DNA of 10,782 nt from an uncultured Microbacteriaceae bacterium (GTDB lineage Bacteria > Actinomycetota > Actinomycetes > Actinomycetales > Microbacteriaceae), in NCBI GenBank assembly GCA_903882245.1, contig CAIRWJ010000190.1, positions 1-10,782 of the forward strand. The letters are read 5' to 3'. Each line of letters begins with the position of its first letter. Within the stretch, counting starts at the first letter, position 1. Positions 6,673 through 10,782 of the stretch are shown here, piece after piece. The notes beneath the pieces were generated by a model. That model worked only from the letters and a program-made list of their open reading frames with translations, did no database searches and was not told the DNA's origin. A program made the position numbers and the translations under genes.

Positions 6673-7627
6673 CATTATCGAACCAGGATTATCGACAACC
6701 GTTCAAGACCAAGGCCGGATCGGCTATTACCGCTACGGCATCCCTCAGGGCGGATCGATGGATCAGTACTCGGCTAGCCTTGGCAATCGCCTTGTGGGGA
6801 ACACTCACAAGGAAGCCGTCTTGGAATGCACCTACATTGGTCCGCGTATCACAATGACGAGTGATGCCACTATTGCCGTGACCGGCGCACCGGTTGATGT
6901 TTTTGTCAACGGTGACTCGGTCCCTCAGTACGAGAGGCTCAGCCTTAAATCGGGTGATGAACTCAAGTTCGGAGTCATCAAGGGCGGAACCAAATATTTC
7001 ATCGCTGTGCACGGTGGCCTTGACGTTCCCGAGGTGTTGGGTTCGAGGTCGACCTATCCCATCGGATCGATTGGGGGCGTCAATGGTCGTGCAATTGCTG
7101 CCGGGGACTCTATTTCAATCGGAAAGAAGATTGACAATGGCCTTCCCGTGCTTCAGAGCATCCCCGAAGCCGACCGACCAGTGTTCTCGCCCACGGTGAA
7201 CGTTCGCGTGATGCTCGGGCTGTACAACCACAACCTGTCGGACAAGGGTCTGAAGAAGTTCCTCGACGGGGAGTGGACGCTCACACCGATTGCGGACAGA
7301 ATGGGACTTCGATATTCAGGTCCCGGCGTCGAATGGAAGAAGCGGGAGCAGCCTTTTGGTGCTGGTCAAGACCCTTCCAACATCGTCGACGCCGGCTATG
7401 CGGTCGGGTCAATCCAAATCCCGGGTGGGACCCAACCCATCATCCTGCACCGCGACGCGGTGTCGGGTGGAGGATACGCCATGGTTGCAACGGTGATTTC
7501 GGCGGACATGGACCTCGTTGCCCGATCGTCACCGGGGACAAAAACACGATTTGTGTCCGTCACGATGGACGAAGCGCTGGAAGCCCGACGTGAAATGACG
7601 GCCAGAGACGCCCGTATCTGGAGTTGA
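6662..7627 (+). CDS. KipA / AHS2 family protein (PxpC-like biotin-dependent carboxyltransferase subunit)
   Basis: At 321 aa this is close to PxpC and KipA in length. The N-terminal signature is textbook: TVQDQGRIGYYRYGIPQGG (13-31) then MDQYSASLGNRLVGN (33-47). The middle has YFIAVHGGLDVPEVLGSRST (112-131), and the C-terminal half has AGYAVGSIQIPGGTQPIIL (244-262), HRDAVSGGGY and MVATVISADMDLVAR (274-288). These are the conserved AHS2 blocks shared with the carboxyltransferase of urea carboxylase. The ATG at 6662 lies inside the end of kipI, with GGAGG upstream at about 6650, so translation is coupled and a KipI-KipA complex is expected. With the carrier and carboxylase encoded upstream it probably transfers the carboxyl group from biotin to the substrate. 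In E. coli the homologue works without biotin in 5-oxoprolinase. Confidence 0.85.
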   Translation: MGFDIIEPGLSTTVQDQGRIGYYRYGIPQGGSMDQYSASLGNRLVGNTHKEAVLECTYIGPRITMTSDATIAVTGAPVDVFVNGDSVPQYERLSLKSGDELKFGVIKGGTKYFIAVHGGLDVPEVLGSRSTYPIGSIGGVNGRAIAAGDSISIGKKIDNGLPVLQSIPEADRPVFSPTVNVRVMLGLYNHNLSDKGLKKFLDGEWTLTPIADRMGLRYSGPGVEWKKREQPFGAGQDPSNIVDAGYAVGSIQIPGGTQPIILHRDAVSGGGYAMVATVISADMDLVARSSPGTKTRFVSVTMDEALEARREMTARDARIWS

Positions 7628-7684
7628 TGCTTCCCGATTTTGAGCTATTCACCGTTCGTCACTACTGAAAGAGAGAAGCACATC

Positions 7685-7876
7685 GTGCCATTGGTTACCG
7701 TAAAGGTTTTTGAGGATCGACTTGACGACGCAGCTTTTTCGGCGAAGTTGACGACTGCCCTAACCGAGGCTGTCGTTGAGGTCTGCGGCGAGTCCGCCCG
7801 CGAGAACACATGGGTTGTGGTTGAAGGAATTCCCCGAAAGCAATGGTCGTTCGGAGGGAAACTCAAACTGCTGTAG
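7685..7876 (+). CDS. 4-oxalocrotonate tautomerase-like protein
   Basis: This 63-aa protein has the size of a 4-OT subunit (a beta-alpha-beta unit that oligomerises). The GTG start at 7685 is chosen because the next codon is Pro, the catalytic Pro1 after Met removal, and GAAAGAGAG lies 10-15 nt upstream. A longer in-frame start at 7640 would bury the proline. Numbering from Pro1, Arg11 is kept (FEDRLD). The position of 4-OT Arg39 is a Trp (W42 in NTWVVVEGIP), and 4-OT Phe50 is replaced by Trp (W53 in RKQWSFGG). The TWVVxE...W..GG form occurs in many uncharacterised members. It follows kipA after 57 bp with no terminator between, so it is probably the last gene of the operon. It may tautomerise an enol, imidic or unsaturated intermediate; the substrate is unknown. 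Confidence 0.75.
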   Translation: MPLVTVKVFEDRLDDAAFSAKLTTALTEAVVEVCGESARENTWVVVEGIPRKQWSFGGKLKLL

Positions 7877-7941
7877 CCCGCGGCGGGGTCCCCGAAACGG
7901 GCCGAACTGATCGCGGTTGGGGCCAAGACCTCGACGAGGCA

Positions 7942-7947
7942 TAGAAT
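7942..7947 (+). promoter_or_regulatory. Likely -10 box of the tRNA-Ser gene
   Basis: TAGAAT lies 23 nt before the mature tRNA 5' end. A poor -35 match (TTGGGG, 7917-7922) sits 19 bp upstream. The short transcribed leader would contain the inverted repeat GTTGC/GCAAC (7954-7958 and 7963-7967), just ahead of the RNase P site. Confidence 0.4.
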
Positions 7948-7970
7948 GGTCAGGTTGCCCTGGCAACGCA

Positions 7971-8055
7971 GGAGAATTCGCCTAGTGGCCTATGGCGCCA
8001 GCTTGGAAAGTTGGTTGGGTGCAAGCCCTCGGGGGTTCGAATCCCCCATTCTCCG
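7971..8055 (+). tRNA. tRNA-Ser (anticodon GGA)
   Basis: The acceptor stem GGAGAAT (7971-7977) pairs perfectly with ATTCTCC (8048-8054), followed by discriminator G at 8055. The D-stem pairs CGCC with GGCG. The anticodon stem CCAGC/GTTGG (7998-8002, 8010-8014) encloses TTGGAAA, with GGA at 8005-8007. A long variable arm (GGG 8017-8019 with CCC 8026-8028) marks a class II tRNA. The T-arm is GGGGG-TTCGAAT-CCCCC (8031-8047). The gene encodes no CCA (CGG follows). The transcript ends at the hairpin at 8095-8122. Confidence 0.95.
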
Positions 8056-8126
8056 CGGCGGAGCAATCCGACCGACAACTGGTTGAGACAGTTCAAAAGC
8101 CCCCGCGCGATCGGGGGCTTTTGTCG
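8054..8126 (+). repeat. 73-bp direct repeat, copy 1 (tRNA-Ser 3' flank plus terminator)
   Basis: This block aligns without gaps to 9998-10070 (offset 1944 bp), with about 9 mismatches by eye (near 88% identity). It starts at the last base of the tRNA-Ser acceptor stem and runs through the terminator to TTTTGTCG. The shared non-hairpin part includes AATCCGA and GTTGAGACAG, so the likeness goes well beyond a common terminator hairpin. Confidence 0.85.
8095..8122 (+). terminator. Rho-independent terminator after tRNA-Ser
   Basis: AAAAGCCCCCG (8095-8105) pairs perfectly over 11 bp with CGGGGGCTTTT (8112-8122) around the loop CGCGAT. The flanking A and T runs make it active in both directions. 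It ends the tRNA transcript and insulates the MFS gene from the operon upstream. Confidence 0.9.
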
Positions 8127-8232
8127 ATGGCGGGATCTCTAGGCGCTGCTCTCTAGCCCTTCGCGCCGCATACCGCGACGCTTTCGCGCTAGATTATCCA
8201 AGGGAACTTTCCTATCTAAAGAATTGAGAATT

Positions 8233-9867
8233 GTGGCCACCTCACGCAACCGTTGGATCGGTCTTATCTTCGTCTCGATGTCCATCTCGTTGGTCATCAT
8301 CGACGGAACCATCGTCAACACCATCTTCCCGTCGCTCATTAATGACCTGAACCTCTCTTCCACTGAGGTTCAGTGGGTCCAGGAAAGCTACGTCCTAGTC
8401 TTTGCTTCGTTGCTACTCGTGTGGGGTTCTCTCGCGGATCGCATCGGTCGCAAAACGCTGCTGATGATCGGTATCGCAATCTTTATTTTGTCCTCGATGT
8501 GGGCCGGTGTGGCCGACTCGGCGAATGTGTTGATTCTCGCTCGCGTCATCCAGGGAATTGGTGGCGCAATGGTGCTGCCCACGACCCTGTCGCTCGTCAA
8601 CGCCAACTTCCAGGGAAAAGAGCGCGGCATCGCGTTCGCCATCTGGGGCTCCACCATCGGTGGAATGGTTGCCGTAGGACCAGTCCTCGGCGGCTGGCTC
8701 GCCACCGACTTCTCGTGGCGCTGGGCGTTCTTCATCAACGCCCCGCTGGGTGCAATCATCCTCATCGGTCTTGCGCTTTACGTCGTCGAATCCAAGGTGG
8801 CACAACGCGCCGGTGGAATTGACGTTGTCGGGGCCGCTATTTCCGTCGTCATGTTCTCGACGTTCGTGTTCTCGCTCATCGAAGGCCGCGTTTATGGCTG
8901 GTGGGAGATCAACACCAAGAACCAGTTCGCTCTGGGCGACTTCGAGTGGCCGACCACCGGCATCTCGGTGATTCCCGTCTCGTTCGCCATCGCCGTCGTC
9001 TCAACGGTCATTTTCGTACTGTGGGAGCGTCGACGCGAACACCAGCACAAGAATGTTTTGCTCGACCTGAAGCTGTTCCACATCGCCTCTTTCCGCAATG
9101 GATCAATCGCGGCCGCCATCATCTCGATGGGTGAGTTTGGAATCCTGTTTGCCATCCCGCTCTGGTTGCAGAACGTCATCGGGCTCAGCCCGATTTCGTC
9201 GGGACTTGTGCTGCTCTGGCTTGCCGGTGGAGCGTTCGTCGCATCGGGCGTCGGCGGGGCCCTCAGTGGCCGTCTTCCCGCCGCCCGCGCCGTTCAAATC
9301 GGTGTCCTTTTGGAACTGACCGGTGTTGCCGGTGTTGCTCTGTTTGCCTCGCCCGAGGCCGGCTGGGGAATCATCGCACCGTTCCTGTTCGTTTATGGAA
9401 TTGGTATCGGATTGGCCACGGCTCAGTTGACCGGTGTCATCATGGTCGAGGTCCCGCCGGAGCAAATCGGCCAAGGGTCGGGTTCGCAGTCAACGGTTCG
9501 CCAAATTGGTTCGGCGTTGGGCATCGCAGTCTTGGGAACCCTTCTCTTCACGGGAACGCAGGCGTCACTTGAGGCGAAGCTCGTGGAGACCGGCATTCCC
9601 GCGGACCAGCAGACGCTCATCGTCGATGCGGTTGTCGATTCGGCGGGTTCAGCAATCCCCGGAATCTCGGATGCGCTCGTTGCAAACCGCGTTCCGCAGG
9701 ACATTGCCGACTCGATCCAGGCTGATGCTGGTGACGCCTTCACCGACGGCGCAAAGTTGGCCGCCTGGTCGGCAGCCGCCTTCCTGCTGCTCGGCTTTGC
9801 ATCGACCTTCAACCTCGGTGCGCGCACAGAGTCGAAGCCCAAGGCCAAGCCCAAAGCCTCGAAGTAG
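8233..9867 (+). CDS. MFS transporter, DHA2 family (EmrB/QacA-type 14-TM drug exporter)
   Basis: This is an inner-membrane H+-coupled exporter of 544 aa, the usual size for 14-helix DHA2 proteins. The first helix carries the DHA2 motif IDGTIVNTIFPSL. Motif A is WGSLADRIGRKTLL in loop 2-3, and ARVIQGIGGAMVLPTTLSLV in helix 4 matches motif B. GSTIGGMVAVGPVLGGW in helix 5 is the antiporter motif C. The C-terminus is basic and low in complexity (KPKAKPKASK). The GTG at 8233 gives a natural N-terminus (VATSRNRWIGLI); an in-frame TTG at 8224 is possible, and neither has a clear ribosome-binding site. The gene stands alone between two copies of a 73-bp repeat with terminators and is separated from the carboxylase operon by the tRNA, so a role in that pathway is not supported. 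Its substrate cannot be predicted. Confidence 0.88.
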   Translation: MATSRNRWIGLIFVSMSISLVIIDGTIVNTIFPSLINDLNLSSTEVQWVQESYVLVFASLLLVWGSLADRIGRKTLLMIGIAIFILSSMWAGVADSANVLILARVIQGIGGAMVLPTTLSLVNANFQGKERGIAFAIWGSTIGGMVAVGPVLGGWLATDFSWRWAFFINAPLGAIILIGLALYVVESKVAQRAGGIDVVGAAISVVMFSTFVFSLIEGRVYGWWEINTKNQFALGDFEWPTTGISVIPVSFAIAVVSTVIFVLWERRREHQHKNVLLDLKLFHIASFRNGSIAAAIISMGEFGILFAIPLWLQNVIGLSPISSGLVLLWLAGGAFVASGVGGALSGRLPAARAVQIGVLLELTGVAGVALFASPEAGWGIIAPFLFVYGIGIGLATAQLTGVIMVEVPPEQIGQGSGSQSTVRQIGSALGIAVLGTLLFTGTQASLEAKLVETGIPADQQTLIVDAVVDSAGSAIPGISDALVANRVPQDIADSIQADAGDAFTDGAKLAAWSAAAFLLLGFASTFNLGARTESKPKAKPKASK

Positions 9868-9879
9868 CCGATTTCGCGC

Positions 9880-10015
9880 CTAGCGCGTAATACGGCCTTC
9901 GAGTTTGGCGCCTTCGTCGTCGTCGCCTGGCAACAGACGGTCGAATGATTGTGGTGTAGCTACAGATGAATCCACCGAACACGGAAATCATGATGATCGC
10001 GGCGTAGTAATCCGA
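9880..10015 (-). pseudogene. Possible degraded C-terminal remnant of a membrane protein gene
   Basis: This is a weak call. Read on the minus strand, one frame gives SDYYAAIIMISVFGGF, a credible hydrophobic helix, from about 10015. A second frame gives FDRLLPGDDDEGAKLEGRIT and Arg, ending in a TAG at plus 9880-9882. Joining them requires a single frameshift near 9940-9950. The acidic tail and clean stop look coding-like. A GTG at plus 9973-9975 could start a 31-aa ORF for the second part, but without a ribosome-binding site. The upstream end runs into the repeat and terminator at 9998-10070, as if the 5' part had been replaced. A coincidental open frame cannot be excluded. Confidence 0.25.
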
Positions 10016-10070
10016 GCGACAACTAGTTGAGACAGTGAAAAAGCCCCCGAGGAATCGGGGGCTTTTGTCG
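9998..10070 (+). repeat. 73-bp direct repeat, copy 2 (terminator module without the tRNA)
   Basis: This is the counterpart of 8054-8126. It starts with CGCGGCG and ends with TTTTGTCG; most mismatches are single substitutions, three of them in the hairpin loop region. No tRNA sequence precedes it here, although copy 1 begins at the edge of tRNA-Ser. The two copies bracket the MFS gene. Confidence 0.85.
10039..10066 (+). terminator. Rho-independent terminator downstream of the MFS gene
   Basis: AAAAGCCCCCGA (10039-10050) pairs perfectly over 12 bp with TCGGGGGCTTTT (10055-10066) around a GGAA tetraloop. It is about 170 bp beyond the MFS stop and is the first good terminator for that transcript. 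The A and T flanks make it work in either direction. Confidence 0.85.
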
Positions 10071-10082
10071 CGTTTGCGGCTG

Positions 10083-10112
10083 CGTTCGCGAACGGACTGC
10101 CCAAAATTGGGC
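10083..10112. other. Two adjacent palindromes, possible operator
   Basis: CGTTCGCGAACG (10083-10094) is a perfect 12-bp palindrome. Four bases later GCCCAA and TTGGGC (10099-10104 and 10107-10112) form an inverted repeat around AA. They lie 59 bp upstream of the -35 box of the secreted-protein promoter, a position that would suit an activator, but no binding protein is suggested by the window. The remaining stretch from 10113 to 10170 shows nothing recognisable. Confidence 0.3.
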
Positions 10113-10170
10113 CGGAATCGCGTTCGTGTGAAACAGTCGATGACTCCTTACGAAAGGGCAAAAAGGGCCA

Positions 10171-10199
10171 TTGACTCGCGGCGCAATCTGCACTAACGT
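10171..10199 (+). promoter_or_regulatory. Sigma70-type promoter of the secreted-protein gene
   Basis: TTGACT (10171-10176) and TAACGT (10194-10199) are spaced by exactly 17 bp. The start would be near 10206, leaving a leader of about 45 nt that is A/T-rich (GTTAATAATTCAATAA) and carries the AGGAG ribosome-binding site at 10243-10247. It is the best-formed promoter in the window. Confidence 0.6.
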
Positions 10200-10251
10200 G
10201 GTAAAAACTGTTAATAATTCAATAAACTTGAGGTTGCGACTTAGGAGCATC

Positions 10252-10782
10252 ATGCGAGCGTGGGGATTCTCTAGGGTGCGTTTATCCTACGTGTTAGTAT
10301 CAGCGCTCATTACAGTCCTTCTCGTACCTCTCGCCGTATTGATTCCCGCTGTCGCGGAGGCGGTTGCTTCCTCCCCGGTAGGCAAGCTTCAACGCTCTTT
10401 TTCGCCGGGCCATGACCCCAGGTCATCTGACAATCCGCCCGTATCCGCCGCACCTGTCCAACGCGCCGCCAAGCACGCATCGGGAATCGTGGGCCTTCCT
10501 TCCATCAAGGGCAGAGTGACCTACACAGGTGTTTATGGTTACAACAGGAGAAGTCAACCCATTATTCGGGTCGCCGGCCTGCCAATGGCGACGGTCGAAA
10601 TTTACAATGCTACGACCGGTGACTTTGTCGATAGCGTGGAAACCGACGGCCTCGGCAACTACACCTACATTCCCGCGGGACCCGGAAATTTCAAGATCTT
10701 CGTTGATCCGTCGAGCGCGGAGTATGAAGCCGAAGGAACTCTCGCCCCCGAGTGGTTTACGAATGTTCCCGACATCAGCCTG
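10252..10782 (+). CDS. Secreted protein with carboxypeptidase-regulatory/Cna-B-like domain (3' end outside window)
   Basis: The frame from the ATG at 10252 stays open to the window edge (177 codons, no stop). AGGAG at 10243-10247 lies 4 nt upstream, a slightly short but usable spacing. Residues 1-40 look like a Sec signal peptide: basic residues (MRAWGFSRVR), a hydrophobic core (LVSALITVLLVPLAVLIPAV) and a likely cleavage after AEA or AVA near 35-39. A Ser/Pro-rich linker runs to about residue 80. From about 85 the sequence follows the carboxypeptidase-regulatory-like/Cna-B pattern: GRVTYTG, then LPMATVEIYNATTGDFVDSV, then TDGLGNYTYIPAGPGNFKIF. Such beta-sandwich domains often repeat in large surface or exported proteins. 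Whether it is anchored, repeated or enzymatic cannot be seen here. Confidence 0.75.
   Translation, partial: MRAWGFSRVRLSYVLVSALITVLLVPLAVLIPAVAEAVASSPVGKLQRSFSPGHDPRSSDNPPVSAAPVQRAAKHASGIVGLPSIKGRVTYTGVYGYNRRSQPIIRVAGLPMATVEIYNATTGDFVDSVETDGLGNYTYIPAGPGNFKIFVDPSSAEYEAEGTLAPEWFTNVPDISL

Noticed and set aside
8413..9854. Several ORFs of 90-149 codons antisense or out of phase within the MFS gene
   Set aside because: They are shadow frames of a GC-rich coding sequence, with low-complexity products and no initiation signals.
8233..9867. MFS exporter as part of the cyclic-amide operon
   Set aside because: A tRNA gene, a strong terminator and over 350 bp separate it from the tautomerase gene.
8054..10070. 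attL/attR of an integrative element at tRNA-Ser
   Set aside because: The repeat includes only the last acceptor base and discriminator of the tRNA, and no integrase gene lies between the copies.
1..10782. CRISPR array, insertion sequence, phage or toxin-antitoxin genes
   Set aside because: No regularly spaced repeats, transposase, integrase, phage structural or paired small-toxin genes could be found on either strand.

Overview
The window looks like the chromosome of a Gram-positive actinobacterium, probably a member of the Microbacteriaceae or a close relative. This placement rests on moderate-to-high GC, frequent GTG starts, TANNNT-type -10 boxes, a tRNA gene without encoded CCA, and the style of the PucR regulator and DHA2 exporter. 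It is an inference; no marker gene is present.

Layout: (1) 1-155, the 3' end of a cupin-like gene. (2) 156-375, a promoter and a structured 5' leader, followed by an NCS1-family nucleobase/ureide permease (376-1746, +) and a strong terminator (1765-1797). (3) 1796-3265 on the minus strand, a PucR-family regulator. (4) Divergent from it, a tight plus-strand operon at 3365-7876: pxpA/LamB-YcsF, a small biotin carrier protein, biotin carboxylase, KipI/AHS1, KipA/AHS2 and a 4-oxalocrotonate-tautomerase-like protein. (5) tRNA-Ser(GGA) at 7971-8055 with its terminator. (6) A 14-TM DHA2/EmrB-type MFS exporter (8233-9867). (7) A gene-poor stretch (9868-10251) holding a degraded minus-strand coding remnant, a second copy of the tRNA-flanking terminator repeat, two palindromes and a good sigma70-type promoter. 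(8) The 5' part of a secreted protein with a carboxypeptidase-regulatory/Cna-B-like domain, running off the end.

The most interesting part is 376-7876. Together, biotin carboxylase, carrier, KipI and KipA carry every domain of urea carboxylase (BC, AHS1, AHS2, BCCP) on separate polypeptides. PxpA is the ring-opening subunit of ATP-dependent 5-oxoprolinase. The adjacent permease and regulator belong to families that handle purines, allantoin, hydantoins and pyrimidines. My reading is a regulated uptake-and-catabolism module for a cyclic amide (lactam, hydantoin or ureide) in which biotin-dependent N-carboxylation activates the ring, PxpA helps to open it, and a tautomerase processes an intermediate or product. 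The substrate cannot be read from the sequence.

The second structural oddity is a 73-bp direct repeat (about 88% identical by eye). It begins at the last acceptor-stem base of tRNA-Ser and recurs exactly 1944 bp downstream, bracketing the MFS gene.
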